Shown piece after piece: positions 51,134 through 63,538 of a stretch of DNA of 64,000 bases. How positions within the stretch are numbered: position 1 is the first letter of the stretch; each line of letters opens with the position of its first letter. A program made the translations under genes and the position numbers. Source of the DNA: Aristolochia californica (Eukaryota; Streptophyta; Magnoliopsida; Piperales; Aristolochiaceae); contig JARWKL010000009.1 in the NCBI GenBank assembly GCA_029961685.1, positions 25,353,237 through 25,417,236 of the forward strand, written 5' to 3'. Under the pieces are notes generated by a model, which did no database searches, was not told where the DNA came from, and saw only the letters and a program-made list of their open reading frames with translations.

Positions 51134-52410
51134 AGTGTATTAGGATTCCAACATTAAGATGATGATTAAGATATTTTATTTATCAATCATCACTTGGAGT
51201 TATCTTTTTTTGTGAAGCAAGACTTGAGCCACTCCAAGATAAGTGTCTTTCTTGCTCTTTCTTTAACAAAATTGTTACTGATATTATTTTATCTTTGCAA
51301 GATGATTAATGGATAATTTTTTTCATCCAATCTGGATAGAAAGTGAATGATTATATATCTGGCTTTGGAAGTGGTTCTTTCATAGAAGTTGCTTTTGGTT
51401 TTTCCCTCCCTCATCCAAGATTGGTTATGTTATTGCTCTCTTGCATATAATGCTGTTTTGTGTCTGAAAATTGCATCTGGATTAAGATCTATTATCCATG
51501 ATATTGATATTCGTGATTATCATGATCTAAAATTTTTTTCTATGAGTTTTTGAGTTGTTAAAATCAGTTATCTGTTGCTTTTCTTATTGCTTCCTAAAGA
51601 GCTCGGAAGAGGGTTGGTTTTGAGAAGATGCCGAGAGCAAGTTTTTTTTTTTTTTGAAAGAGTTTCTGGTCCTTGCAATGAATTTTTGTCTTTCCATTGG
51701 TGTGTGTTACGCTATTGGGTACCTAAAAATTTGAGAGAAAAAAAGGGTAAGAATAAGTTGTGATTCAATCATAAAGTTGGCACCTGTTTATGGAAGGAAA
51801 GTTTACTTCTTAAAGAGCTTGCTGAGAGGATTTTTTAAAGAAAGAAAGTGCTGGATTTTACTTATTTGAAGCCTTCTTCTTAGAATATTCTCTGGAATTT
51901 CTTTCTTAATTGATTTAAGGAAAGATGGAAGCAAAGATTATGATCTTTATTTGCTAAGGTGGTGCAAGTAACAAAGAAGGCCAATTTCTTTCTTTAGAAG
52001 ATACCTGAGTTGTCCTCCCTTGAAAGCTTTCCTTGTTGGTATGATTAATCCTTTGATGATTATTTACTTGCTTTAAAGCATGACAAGCCAAAATATTTGC
52101 TGCATCCGAGTTTCTTTCCTGGTTTTATATTCCCATGTTTTATCTTTCCTAGTTTTAAGGTACTATTTTAAGACATTTGAGATTTGATATGTCTTCAAGA
52201 TCAACTCAGATTTGAAAAATATTATAGGCCAACTTTAAAATATTTGGTTAATTTATGTTATATTGGGTGGATTTATGTTTGATGATGAAAGCCTATTAGG
52301 CTTGGGTTGGTCTATTCTCTCTTGGTTGGTCTATGTTTAGTTGCCTCGGCTTTTTAAAAATTGATTTGGTTTCAATATTGGATATAAGTGAGTTGCTTGA
52401 GCATTACATG
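51134..52410 (+). other. Copia-7 leader
   Basis: About 1.28 kb of sequence separates the primer site from gag, homologous in its second half to the Copia-1 leader. No conserved reading frame is seen. It is unusually long for a plant copia element. Confidence 0.65.
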
Positions 52411-53336
52411 ATGGTTGAAGATTACATGGGAAGTAAAAGTAATCTTCTTAAGATTACCACCATACCCTGAGAGGTCTGTCTAACTATTTGAGCTGGTTAT
52501 CATCGGATAGGATGTTTATCATCACTTGATCTCTTAGGATATCTAACCAAATCAACTTCACCGGTTTATAAGATAGTTTTATGTTAAATAGGTCAAGAAT
52601 TATACTTTGGTCGTCAATTGGTTAATTAATAGCATGGGGGAGCATGTAGCCAACAACGCTGTTCACCTTGAGACTGTAAAATAGATTTGGGATACTTGTG
52701 CCAAGTTGCACTCTAGTGTTGTGAACTTACGGAAGTTATATGATGTTTTTCAAAATATTTTTAATACCAAATAAGGGGAAAATCTACATGAGTACTTGGC
52801 TTGGTTTAGAGGGCCAATTTAGGAATAGAAAATTGCTCAACTCTACTCCATCGATATTTTGATTCAAGAAAAGCAACGGGAGACCTTAACAACTACTAGT
52901 TGTTTGGCCAATATCAAGCCATACCTAGAGGTAGCAAAATCTCAACTTCTCAGTTCACACTTTCATCTTTTGATGACATAAGTGCTACACTACTTAGGAT
53001 ATCAAATTCCCTCTTCCACCTCTACGATTGAGGTATCATCTTCTATGTTCTCAGGTAATAGGGGTATAAAATCTAAAACCAAAGGGCACAATAGAAATTA
53101 TAGAGGAGGCCAAGGAAGAGGTGGAAGGATTGGGTTTGGTCCTTCAAGGAATGATAACCGGGTATGCACTCACTATGGTGGATTGAATCATCTAGTGGAT
53201 ACTTGTTGGAAGCTTCATGGCAAGAGAAACTGGGCTACTACCAACCAGGCCTCAATTAATTGCAATGAGAAAATGAAGAAAAACCCGAGTTACAGAAAGG
53301 CAAGAAAACTACCTTAGATGATGTTTATGAATTATT
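52411..53336 (+). pseudogene. Copia-7 gag
   Basis: ATG 52411 begins MVEDYMGSKSNLLKITTIP, followed by a stop and a frameshift. The capsid blocks reappear in other frames (NYLSW, IWDTCAKLHSS). The zinc knuckle at 53164-53205 reads C-x-H-Y-G-G-L-N-H-L-V-D-T-C: the second Cys is now Tyr, a different loss from the one in Copia-1. Confidence 0.85.
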
Positions 53337-53339
53337 AAA

Positions 53340-53800
53340 AAAAATGAAACCCTTGATGGTATCTTTTCCTACATCTTCTACTATTGTTGTTGCCACCACT
53401 ACATCAAGTATTATCCTTGCTACTTCCTCTTCTTCATTATGGATCATTAACTCAGGGGCTTCCGAACATCTTACAGGTAATAAGAGTCTATTAAATTCCA
53501 CATCTCTATGTTTACCAAACAAGTTTGTTACCATCAGATGGATCCCAAACCAAAGTTCTTGGGAAGGGATCTTCCTCTTCTATACCCTCACTTCCACTTA
53601 CTTTATCTTATTTGTTCCCCAGTTCCCATTAAATTTATTGTTTGTTAACCAGTTAACAAAAAGGCTTAATTGCTCTATCACCTTCTCACATTCTTCTTGT
53701 ATTTTCCAGGTTCTAACAACAAAGTAGGTGATTGTTGGAGGCCATGAACAGGGGGCCCTCTATTACTTTGACTTGCCTCTAGTAATTGTAGTTTTCACTT
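53340..53800 (+). pseudogene. Copia-7 protease and pre-integrase
   Basis: The active site reads I-I-N-S-G-A-S: the catalytic Asp is now Asn (about 53447). Blocks ASEHLTGNKSLLNS and FVNQLTKRLNCSITF follow. The frame is open for 127 codons (53344-53727). Confidence 0.83.
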
Positions 53801-54710
53801 CTCAAACATAGGCAAAATAATGGCCCAACAAATTCAGATATCCGTCAGCAACATTACTTTAGCACTTGTTTCCTTTTTGAAACTCTTGTCTAGTTTAAAT
53901 TGTGAATTATGTCAGTTTAACAAACACCAGAGGACTACATATTCTCCTCCAGCTGAAGTTAAAGGTGTTGCTCCCTTTTCATTGATTCACTTGATGTATG
54001 GGGACCCTTGAGTATCCCAAATACTTCTCAAGTTAAGTATCTTGTTACATTCGTTAATGACTTTACTCGAGTTACATGGTTGTTTTTATTCAAAGATAGG
54101 CTTGAAATCCTGTCTATTTTAAAATCATTTCAACTTATGGTGTCCACTCAGTTTGGTAAAAAGCTAAAAGTCATTCATTCTGATAATTCTAGAGAATACT
54201 TATCAGAAGAATTTCAACCATTTTATAAGGATAATGACATTATCCATAAAAAATCTTGTGCTTATATCCCTAAAAAAATGTTGTAGCCGAAAGGAAAAAT
54301 TGACATCTTCTTGAGGTAGCTCGTGGCCTACTCTACTCTATGAACGTGCCTTATTTTTACTGGCCTCATGCAATTCTTACAACCTTTTTCCTTATAAATA
54401 AGTTACCATCTTCAATACTTAGTCATAAGTCCCCATATTCATTGTTATTTCCAAATGAGGACCTATTCTCCCTGCTTTTGAAGGTCTTTGGTTGCACATG
54501 TTTCATTCATGTCACATCTTCACAAAGAGTAAGCTGATCTCAAGGCTCTTAAGTAGATCTTTTTGGGTTACTCTCGTACCCAAAAAAGATATGTTTGTTA
54601 TAATACTTCTCTTTGGAAGTTAATTATCTCCAAGGATGTCATATTTTTTTAGGACATCCTTTTATTATTCAAGGATCCTCCTCTAGGTCTTTCATCTGTT
54701 CAAGTAGCTT
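53801..54710 (+). pseudogene. Copia-7 integrase
   Basis: Pre-integrase NCELCQFNKHQRTTYSP is followed by VTFVNDFTRVTWLFLFKDRL, VIHSDNSREYLSEEFQPF and IIHKKSCAYIPKK (54010-54286). The VAERK-type Glu region is just beyond, in another frame. The C-terminal VFGCTCFIHVTSSQ block lies at about 54484-54525. The first catalytic Asp region is degraded at a frameshift near 53995. Confidence 0.83.
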
Positions 54711-55800
54711 TGAAGCCTGTTGTGCCACTTGATGCAAATCTCTATTCAACCCCTTGAAGCATCAGCGGATACCACATCTGTGGAGTTTATGGATCCTTTC
54801 GAGGTAAGTCTATCGTACCCTATTGTATTTGGTCCACAGTTTGATACTAGGCCCATAACTCTTCAGAAGGAACCTAGGACTTGTACTAAGCCTTCTTCTT
54901 CCTATCCTATGTCCAATTTTGTTTCTCAACATTGTTTGTCTTCTTCTTACTGTCAATTTCTTGTATCTATTTCTTCCATCAGTGTCCCATAGTCATATCA
55001 GAAGGCTCTGAGGCAATGAAATAAATGAATGCATTATATGAGAATCAAACTTGGGTCTTGATTCACTTCTTCCTGGCAAGAAACTTGTCGGTTGTAAATG
55101 GGTTTTTACTATCAAGCACAATTCAGATGGTTCTGTGGCTCATCTCAAGGCCGGTTTAGGTGCAAAGGGGTACACTTAGTGCTATGGAGTAGATTATGAA
55201 GAAACTTTCTTTCCAGTGGCTAAATTAAACTTGGTAAGAATCTTATTATCACTCGCTGCTAATTCCTCTTGGCCGGTGTATCAATTGGATGTGAACAATA
55301 CTTTGTTGAATGGTGAAATTAAGGAAGAAATATATATGCATTAACCTCCTGGCTTTTTGGTTGAGGGGGAGTAGGTATGCAGATTGAGGAAACTTTTATA
55401 TGACATAAAACAATCTCCTCAGACTTCATTTGATAAATTTAGTCAAGCAATATTGCAATTTGGATTCAACCAATGCCCAATCGAACATTTTGTCTTTGTC
55501 AAGAATAACTTAAAGGGAAGAGTATTACTTGTGGTTTATGTGGATGATATTAACTTAACTGGGAAGGATGTAGACAATATAAAAGAAGTGAAAGAGAAGA
55601 TATGCAAAAAATTTAAAATGAAGGATCTTAGACTTCAGAAATATTTCTTGGGTATTGAAGTCTTCTATTCAAATTATGGGATTGTATTATCTCAGAGAAA
55701 ATATGTTCTTAATCTACTTGAGGACACAAGGATGATGAGATGTCGACCAGTGGATACCCCTATGGAAGCTAACACAAAGCTATGTGCAAGCTCTGGAAGA
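54711..55800 (+). pseudogene. Copia-7 reverse transcriptase
   Basis: The linker (54720-54992) is followed by NQTWVLIH, GCKWVFTIKHNSDGSVAHLK and YEETFFPVAKLNL in alternating frames. A 140-codon open frame (55384-55806) contains LLYDIKQSPQTSFDKFSQ, an intact YVDDI catalytic box (about 55540), FLGIEVFYSNYGIVLSQRKY and PMEANTKLC. Confidence 0.87.
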
Positions 55801-56487
55801 TGTTGATATAGGTAAATATTACAGACTTGTGGGAAAATTTCTTTACCACACAATGACCAAGCCTAATATATCATATGCAGTAAGTGTGGTTAGTCAGTAT
55901 ATGCATAAACTACAACTTACTCATTGGCAAGCTCTAGAGAGGATACCGAGGTATTTAAAATGAGCTTTGAGGAAGGGACTTCTCTTTAAAAATCATGGTC
56001 ACTTCAACATTGAAGCTTTTGCGGATGCAGATGGGGTTGGATCACCTGATGACATCAAGTCCAATTATGGGTATTGTACTTTAGTTGGAGGAAACATGGT
56101 CACATGGAGAAGCAAAAAACAAAATGTTGTTGCTAGATGTAGTGTTGAAGTAGAATACAGAGATATGGCCCAAGCAATCACTGAGCTTCTGTTGATTAGA
56201 CCCCTTCATACTAAATTAAGGTTTTATACAGAAGCCTCTATGGAATTATATTGTGACAACAAGGTAACCATTCATAATGCTTCAAATTCGGTCTTTCACG
56301 AGAGAACAAAACATATTGAGGTAGATTGCTATTTTATATGGGAGAAATTTCAAGTCAATATCTTATCTCTCAAACATGTTTCATCTCAAGGACAGGTGGT
56401 AGCCATACTTACAAAACCAGTCATATCCAAGACTAAGACCACTATATACATCAAACTGGGTATCTACGATGTTTTCTCTTCCCTAGC
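55801..56487 (+). pseudogene. Copia-7 RNase H
   Basis: A 174-codon open frame (55967-56491) includes NIEAFADADGVGSPDD, VGGNMVTWRSKKQNVVAR, HERTKHIEVDCYFIWEKFQV and the tail LGIYDVFSSLA. In copia RNase H the block normally reads SSAEAEYRAM; here it reads CSVEVEYRDM. Confidence 0.87.
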
Positions 56488-56498
56488 TTGAGGGAGAG
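56488..56498 (+). promoter_or_regulatory. Copia-7 polypurine tract
   Basis: TTGAGGGAGAG lies immediately before the 3' LTR and primes plus-strand DNA synthesis in this family. Confidence 0.82.
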
Positions 56499-56805
56499 TG
56501 TTGGAAGTTAAGATCAAAGTATATTGGCATGATGTAATTGTCTTTGTTTTTTGTCCTTTTCTCTCCCTTCTTGGGTAAAGGTAATGGTGTAATTATTGTT
56601 TCTCTCATTAATATAAATACATTGAGAGGGAGGATTAGGACGTCATTTAACCTAATCCTCCTTCCCTTCTCTCTCAAACTCTTTCATCTTTGGTTTCTCT
56701 CTTCTTTTCTCTCTCATTCTTCTTCTCCCTCTCCACTTCATTTTTGGTTTCTTCTCTCTTTTGTTATGATTATCTACAATATTATCATGGATCCTAAATC
56801 CAATA
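56499..56805 (+). mobile_element. Copia-7 3' LTR
   Basis: It starts TGTTGGAAGTTAAG and ends TCCTAAATCCAATA. It matches the 5' LTR with small indels and a CT-rich expansion. Confidence 0.88.
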
Positions 56806-57127
56806 AAATTCTCATTCTTGTTGGGACAAAATATCCTAAAAATTGAAGATTTATACTATTGTTGAAAACTTTTTTGCTACTTGACCTTTGCTGTATCTAA
56901 TGTCGATTTCTCTTTATAGAAACCTCTGACTAAAAAAAAAATTTTTTTGTTAGAAACTAGACTCAAATATATTTTCAAAAATATATAATTTTCTATATGA
57001 AAATTATAGTAAGATAGTACAAGTACCAATATAAAAGACTAAAGGGAAAAACAAATTTTTTTTTTATCTTTTTCTTCTTCATCCTCCTTTCTTCTTACTT
57101 TTTGAGGACCTAGTCAGACTGAGACCA
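56806..57127. other. Spacer
   Basis: AT-rich sequence with no gene or element end that I can identify. Confidence 0.5.
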
Positions 57128-57462
57128 TATTGATTTTTGGGGCCTTCTCATAATCTTTACAAAAGGGTTAGGAGAAGAAGTGGGAGAAAGAAGAAAAAAG
57201 AAGATAGAGGAAAAGTGAGAAACCTTAAATGGAGAGAGAGAGAGAGAGGGAGAAAAGGAAACAAACAAAGAATAGAGAAACTGAAAGAAGAGAGGCTTCC
57301 TTTTTTTATAGTTGAAGTGTGAAGAATTTGGAGCTACTTTTAGAGCTACACCTCTTAAAAGAAAAAAAGAGACCTAAAAAGATATTCACCGACTAGTATA
57401 ATTGCAAAGTCATGCCACCTCTTATTGAAGAGTTGTTCTATTTACTATAATATCATCCTACA
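57128..57462 (-). mobile_element. Minus-strand LTR, paralogue of 47194-47532
   Basis: It shares the GGGGCCTTCTCATAATCTTT segment near its end, the purine-rich middle and the CTCTTATTGAAGAG start region with the LTR at 47194. The terminal TG is TA here, and the polypurine tract that should lie after 57462 has been lost by a small deletion (compare CCTACAAGTGGGTG with the CTCCCCCTCAAGTTGGTG region at 47533). Confidence 0.7.
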
Positions 57463-59669
57463 AGTGGGTGTTTTTATCATGTTGAACGATGTAAAACTTT
57501 ACTATGTTTTTCATATCATAAAAATTGATGAATTTGGACCATCTTAATCCTAATTTCATCACAATACCATCATTCACTATAAAACCTACTTGAGTTAAAT
57601 AAAAAAAATCATACGGATTTTATAAAATCATGTGCTACAACTCGTATACTTAGTCAAATCCCATTTTGAAAATAAACACCTTTTAGTTGGATCTTTGGAG
57701 TAGATATGAGTTCCTCATGTTTACCATCCAAATTCTAAACTGTAGTTGACAGAAACTCGGTAAATAATAGATATTACATGTCAACAAACATCTATTACAT
57801 TTGCCACAATGTAATATAGACCCATAACATGAGTACAAATAAAAAACGTAAAATCAGAGAAAAAACAGAAAAATAGAGCATGAGAAGTTTATTCCATCCG
57901 TCTAAAAGTTTTCCAAATGACCGATGGAACATACGACAAGATTCTTTTAATCCGTTTTGATTGAAGTGTAAGGATTGCCTGATTGGATCTGGAAATAGCT
58001 AAGTATTAAATTGGAAATCAATCCGGAAATAGCTAAGTATTTAATTATACATGTTTTGTTTGAATAGTAAGCTTGGTTAAGTGCCCGATATAGTGCTTGT
58101 TACAAAAAAATTGTAACTTGAATGTGGAATTTATTTTAATGTGTTCATTTACATACACATCTTCTATTGAACTGTAGTAAGGGTCGAAGGTGGAACTGAA
58201 AGAGTAATATGTTTTCCGGTTATTCTTGATGCATATTATTGTCCTTGAAATACGTAAATAGGCAGATCCACCTTCTATAAAGAGACGATGACATTGTTCA
58301 GTCGGCCTGTCCTGTTCAAATTTTATAATAAGAATCTAAAGCAATATTCATATATTAGTTAAATATCAAAAGCCATAACATTTCTCCCTCCTGGGCACTC
58401 AGCGTGAGGGGTCTCCTTCTCTTGCGTCGTTCCCTAGGCCATTATTGATCCAAAGTGCTGTCCTGAGGGATTTCCGTGAAGCTCTAACTGGTTCGTCTCC
58501 AAGCATTATCATTTGGTTGACTTACAATTCCGCCGATTCGGTGAGAATGGAAATCAGAAAATGAGAAATACGGACTGCCGGTTGCGTATCCATTCATATC
58601 GGAGATTGCAGTTGCATTAGTATCGTATTTTCTTCCACGTCTTTTACCCCTTCACGGCCGGAGAAACCTTCACTGGCGGAGACTAAAGTGTCAGCCCCTG
58701 GCCGATTAGATTATTGCTTTATCTTCTTCATATTCTCCTCGATTATTTTTCTGTGGAAAACCAGACCTTATCCATGTCGTATCTTTGCATTTGTAAAAAT
58801 TCAACCAGGTCATCATAATTAGAGAGTGTGCCCGACAGGAAGACAGTAAAAGAAAACAAAAGCTCGAATTTCATTTTCCCGTTGCTTTCCTCTCTAACAA
58901 TCATTTGCTCTTCGCGTGCGTGCTTCACAAATACAGTCAAACTCGCAATTATTTCGTAATCTTCGATATCAGTACTGAACTTTCTCTTACACTTTTTCTG
59001 GTCATCTTTTACACTATTTTTTTTTGTAAGCGGCGGCTGTTCGTTGTCCTTTATCGTATATGATGCAGATAGACTTTGACATTGGGTCGTGAGTTGCTCA
59101 AGAGTAAGATGGCTATGGTAAGCTTAAACAGCCAACTCGACCGGTTTGAGACCCCATTTTTAAGGCATAGGTTTCTCCCTTATACGACAGGATAGGGTGA
59201 GATATTAAAAGTCAGAATGCATTCAATGTGAACCACATATACAAACAATACCTTGTTAAAGAATAATCTTCGAGTTTATAAGAGTAGGTAAAATTATCTT
59301 CGAGTTTATAAGAGTGGTGCTAGTATATGTACCTCCACCTAAATTGCCCATGTATAAGAGCCATAAAAGAAACCCACATGTGAAGCGAAGATCAAACACC
59401 AAGCACATGGCACAATTCACTGGCATTCGGTTACTTATACTTCTTAATAAAATGGTATAATTGAACGTAAAAATTGCCTTCTATTAGATATAACTTGTAG
59501 ACAAATGTTTCATAAGATCGTACCTACAAGTTTTGCACAGATGTGCTTATTGCCTTCTACTTTATCAATAGAATGCCATTCTCTATATTAGAGAGACAAA
59601 TCACAACTAACATTCTCAATTCCTCAAAAACATTGTTTTATCTTCTTCCTTGAGTGTTTGTTTGTTTAA
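57463..59669. other. Intergenic DNA without supported genes
   Basis: Two small direct repeats are visible: GGAAATAGCTAAGTAT at about 57984 and 58023, and ATCTTCGAGTTTATAAGAGT at about 59267 and 59297. The stretch at 58380-58960 is less AT-rich and may be unique DNA. A 65-codon minus-strand frame (58743-58940) has no recognisable domain. Confidence 0.45.
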
Positions 59670-60440
59670 GTTTTGTGCATACTCTTGGTCCTTTCAAATA
59701 TAAGTTGTCTCATCGGTCTATTAAGGTGTGCTCTTGGGGAATTCATGCTTACAAAAATGATAAGAGTGTCTTGATATTATCTTTGATCGATTTTATGTCT
59801 CTATAAATGTTATTTTTTTACTTAATTCCATTTTCTCCTTGTCGAGACATGTAAAACTGTGTGGTTAAACTAAGTGTCAGCCATTGCCTACTCTAATGGA
59901 TGTTAATCCATTCTTGTCCCCCACAAAGCCAGCAACCCAGCCATCAAGCTCTCCAAGTTTAGGATCTTCGCCTTCATCAGGTTCTTATAGAGATTAGTCT
60001 TCAAGCCCATCGCATTTCTCTTAACTAAATATACCTACAACCCTTTAAAAAGGAGTTTGCTCATATACTAAACATCTCATCTTCCATTTTCTTTCTTTTG
60101 ATTATCTCTATCCCTAAAAACTTTTGCCTTGTCCTTATCTTCTATTTGTATTTTATGAAATCGTATTGAGGCATTGACTGTCCCTAATGCGGTAAGTAAC
60201 CATAGGAGAGAAGATGAATGCTTTACTCTCTCAAGGGAGTTGGGAGTTGTGTAATCCTCCTTTCAATATTGATGTTGTTGGATGTAGATGCGTGTGTACA
60301 AGTAAACATAACTCTCATGGCTCAATTAAGAGGTGTAAATCTTGGTTAGTCACCATGTGTATACATAGATGTTGGTCTCAAGATCCCTATTGCAATAATT
60401 TTGATGATAACTCACTTAGAAAGTATTTGAAATTCGAGTG
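59670..60440 (+). pseudogene. Copia pol fragment (integrase end to RT start)
   Basis: A CFVHTLGPFKYKLSHRSIK block (integrase C-terminus, about 59674) is followed by a Pro/Ser-rich linker (about 59930-59985). RT-start blocks EMNALLSQGSWELCNPPFNI, DVVGCRC.C..KHN and GSIKRCKSWLV follow (60214-60350). These resemble a copia lineage different from Copia-1, -2, -6 and -7. No LTRs are attached. It is broken by frameshifts. Confidence 0.75.
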
Positions 60441-60597
60441 AGTTAATTAACAAAAAAAAAGCCCTAAATTGAGTTCTAATACAACAACCATTCAATCAGC
60501 CAAAGACCCTCCAAATGCCCCATGTAAAAACCTATAAGCAGGTCAAGCCAAAAATCACACTGCCCAAATAACAAAAACAACCCTTGGACTATGCAGA

Positions 60598-60998
60598 GAT
60601 AGTGTTGGAAGATGGGCTCAAGCCCATGAGCTCAAGACAAGAAGCCCACATGTCAAAGGAGTGACATATGTGTAAAATATGGTACTTTCCATAAAGATGG
60701 CACAGAAGTGTAAATATGTGTTCCTTTTATGTCTTTTGTTTTATCAAGTTGTAGCCCTAAGGGTATTGTAAAACTATAAATAAAGGCATTGGCTAAGAGG
60801 TAGGGCATTGAAGCACTCTCCTCTCTTTCCAAAAATTCGTCCAGCCCTCATTTTTCTTTTTGACGCAACCCTCTTCTCCCTTAATCCAAACTTTCTTCTT
60901 CCACGTTCTTCTTCTTCTCTTCTCCTTCTCTCTTCTTCTTCTTCTTCTTTCTTGTTGATCTAAAGTTCATTGCATGGGATCCTAAATTCTACAGATAG
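60598..60998 (+). mobile_element. Solo LTR, TSD GATAG
   Basis: The LTR spans 60603-60993 (391 bp), starts TGTTGGAAGATGGGC and ends GATCCTAAATTCTACA, with GATAG on both sides. The promoter-like ACTATAAATAAAGGC is near 60772. It resembles the Copia-1 3' LTR (7401-7833) through the GTTGTAGCCCTAAGGGT block. Confidence 0.92.
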
Positions 60999-61687
60999 AA
61001 AGCTCTCAGAAAGAAATTATCCAAGCCAACGTGCTAATAGTTAGAAGACTTATTAGAGTAGCAAGAGATAAAGAGACCATCTGTCTAAATTATATGAAGC
61101 CAAAAATTTGGACAACTAGGGGAGAGAAAGTCATCTGTTAGAGATTGCTCACCCAAACATTCAAATGGCCAGCCCAACAAATGTCATAAGAGAAAAAGGG
61201 GGAAATGAGCATTAATAAGAGTCGTTCAACTAGACAGACGATGCTTGAAGGGACGGGAGAGAGAGAAAAATTTCTATAAGAAACTGTCAAGCCATCTATC
61301 TGAACAAAGGAAGAAAAGAAAAAGGACAATAACTGAAGACTAGTCAAACGGTTTAAAAGTGTTCAAATGGGGCTCATCCTAGAAATATTGCAGGTGAAGA
61401 TTTAGAACTTCTATTCAACCATTGTAAGTTTCAAAAATTTGTGACTTACCACTGTTGTGAACAACTCAAAATGATAACACTGGTCATTTGTTCTAATTTT
61501 TTTACCATCAATTTGATCTTTTTTTTGAAAAATGACAACAAATCATTTTTAGAAAAAAAACAACAAGAAATGGCTATCTTTTTACCCTTTAGTTGAACCT
61601 TATTTAAATGATTTTGTGCTCCACAGTATTTGCTAATCATTGCTACTAAGAACTTGTTAAATTTTTGGAAAAGAGAATGAGTATAAT
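60999..61687. other. Intergenic, no gene seen
   Basis: AT-rich sequence. Open frames at 61138-61347 and 61446-61640 show no domain and look accidental. Confidence 0.45.
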
Positions 61688-61804
61688 GAGCCTCTATTTA
61701 TAATCGAGAAAAATAGTAGAATCAAATTACAATTAAACTTCACATATCTTAGTTACATATATCCGCAACCAACTAGTGCATAAATTAGGCTCCACAACTT
61801 AAAA
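61688..61804 (-). mobile_element. Fragment of Copia-5-type LTR
   Basis: The segment ends AAATTAGGCTCCACAACTTA, matching the U3 end of the Copia-5 3' LTR (24921-24941). The preceding 90 bases align loosely with it (GAATTACAA, TTCACATA and TTAGTT blocks). It is a small remnant. Confidence 0.55.
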
Positions 61805-62702
61805 CTTTATATGGAGAATTATATATCAAAAGAAAGATCTATAAGTATATTTTCTTACCTATTCAACCAATTCTACATCTGAGTTTTTTATATGGAGATA
61901 TTGATCTTGGAAGAGTCAATGCTGGCAAAATGAGAAAGAGTACTTAGTTCGGCCTTATTACAGAGACCAAAATATATCATATTATTTTTCTCAAAAGAAG
62001 TATATTTTATGAAGTGAAGTTATACTTGGATGAAATGTATTTAAGTATAGTTTTATAAGGAGAAAATTTCATGTCAATATGATCTATATTTAAGGATATA
62101 TTTGTATTGGAAGAATCAAAGGACATGATGGTATCCTGTTGCTTTGAAAAATCTGAATTTAAGCCAGATTTTTTGTGTCACTTTTTGAGTTACTGTTACT
62201 GATCAACTATATCAGGAAAATATCTCACTTACCCCTTTTTGAGTTACCTTTCTTCTACCATCCTTTTTTGACTCTCACATACCCCTTTGGGCCAACCTCT
62301 TGTGTGTTGCTTCGGTTGGTTTACCTTTATATATATGGGTGTTTTATGTCCATTAAGACTTTTTATATGTATCCGTGGATCTTTTATTGCCATCTTGAGA
62401 ATGATAGGCATTACACACTTATCACCCATTTTTACCTTTGAGAGTCGATGCCTGGGTTGGGACATTGTGATGGAGAAGCTTATTATTACCTCTATTTTAT
62501 TTGGTTCAGGTTGGGATTACTACCATTACCTCCCAACTTGAGGGGGAGAAGTACAAGAAGAAGTACAAGAAAGAGGTATTTTATTCCATATGTTGTGGTA
62601 AGTTTTATGTGACTAAAATATTCAAGAAAGGGGGAGCACAAAAGATGAAGTTTTGCATCTATGATGAATTGTATTAGTCAAGAATATTTTTTCAGCAAAA
62701 GA
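61805..62702. other. Unassigned, with retroelement-like end
   Basis: It contains the second copy of the dispersed repeat seen at 233-330 (62430-62510) and an AACTTGAGGGGGAG polypurine-like tract at 62536-62549. These suggest a decayed LTR element, but no LTR start follows. Confidence 0.4.
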
Positions 62703-63021
62703 AAATTGAAGACAAAGAATTTGGAAGAGTCTGACATGACTCTCACAATATGAAGTCTTACAAAGTCACAATTATTATAGAAGGAGGTCTCATAGAAGAG
62801 TTTCAGTTTAAAGGTATTTTAGTTGTGTTAGTCTTCTATTTATGTTGGGTTATTTAATTATGCTAGGACTTATCTTTAAGTGTTAGAGTTTGGGTGTAAT
62901 TGGGACAAGGGTAGTTTAATTGTAATTGGACTCTACTACTTTCCTCTATTATAAATAGGGGTTCATGTACTCTGATTAGAATCAAGTCAATGAAGTTTTT
63001 CTCTTTTCCATAAATTCAACA
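62703..63021 (+). mobile_element. Solo or partial LTR, same family as 6297-6735
   Basis: It aligns with the LTR pieces at 2606-2880 and 6297-6735, including AGTGTTAGAGTTTGGGTG and the CTATTATAAATAGG promoter-like box, and ends CATAAATTCAACA. There is no primer-binding site after it. The start is approximate and no duplication was found. Confidence 0.75.
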
Positions 63022-63100
63022 TGGTTGATCGATCATGCTTTGTAGTCTTGGCCTACACTCTTCTAGATGATCGATCAGTGGTAGAGGTTGATCGATCATT
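63022..63100. repeat. Cluster of TGATCGATCA palindromes
   Basis: Three copies of TTGATCGATCA or TGATCGATCA lie at about 63025, 63069 and 63090, directly after the LTR end. Confidence 0.7.
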
Positions 63101-63104
63101 CTAG

Positions 63105-63398
63105 TGCCAGTTCTCCTAAACATGATGTTCCTTAAAGCTCCATATTCATTATTGTACTCAAAGAAGGGAGTTAGAAATTCTCTCTTTCATTTGTGACTGA
63201 GTTTTGATATATGAACTTTACACTTAAACTCTAGTCTTATTATTGATTTCTTCCTTGTGGGTGCTTCTTTAAGAGACGTTCTTCAGTTTTGATTGAGGTC
63301 TTGAGTAGGCTTGATCATTTCGAAGCTTTAGACCTTGAGATGCATTAACTCTTGTTAGATCAATTAAGTTTTGTTATCATAAAAAACAATAAGGGAGC
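63105..63398. other. No feature seen
   Basis: A T-rich stretch without coding sense. Confidence 0.4.
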
Positions 63399-63518
63399 CA
63401 CACCCTACCAAACATTATAACACAACCATGGTAGAAATCACACCCTCACAAACATTATAACACTACTGAATTACAAATCACACCCTTGCATACATTATAA
63501 CACACTTTAGCATATTTT
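63399..63518. repeat. Three tandem 40-bp units
   Basis: Units start at 63399, 63439 and 63479. Each carries CACACCC followed by CATTATAACAC. Confidence 0.85.
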
Positions 63519-63538
63519 AATACACATTAGCCTCTTTA

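Larger units (their letters stand above)
50844..56805 (+). mobile_element. Copia-7: structurally complete copia element
   Basis: It has two direct LTRs (50844-51121, 56499-56805), a perfect primer-binding site, a leader of about 1.28 kb, gag, protease, integrase, RT, RNase H and a polypurine tract, all in order without foreign insertions. All reading frames contain stops or frameshifts. The flanks (TTGGA and AAATT) do not form a clear duplication. It is the best reference copy in the window for aligning Copia-1. Confidence 0.9.

Noticed and set aside
58743..58940. 65-codon minus-strand frame MTVFVKHAREEQ...
   Set aside because: It shows no domain, conserved motif or gene context; kept as unassigned intergenic DNA.
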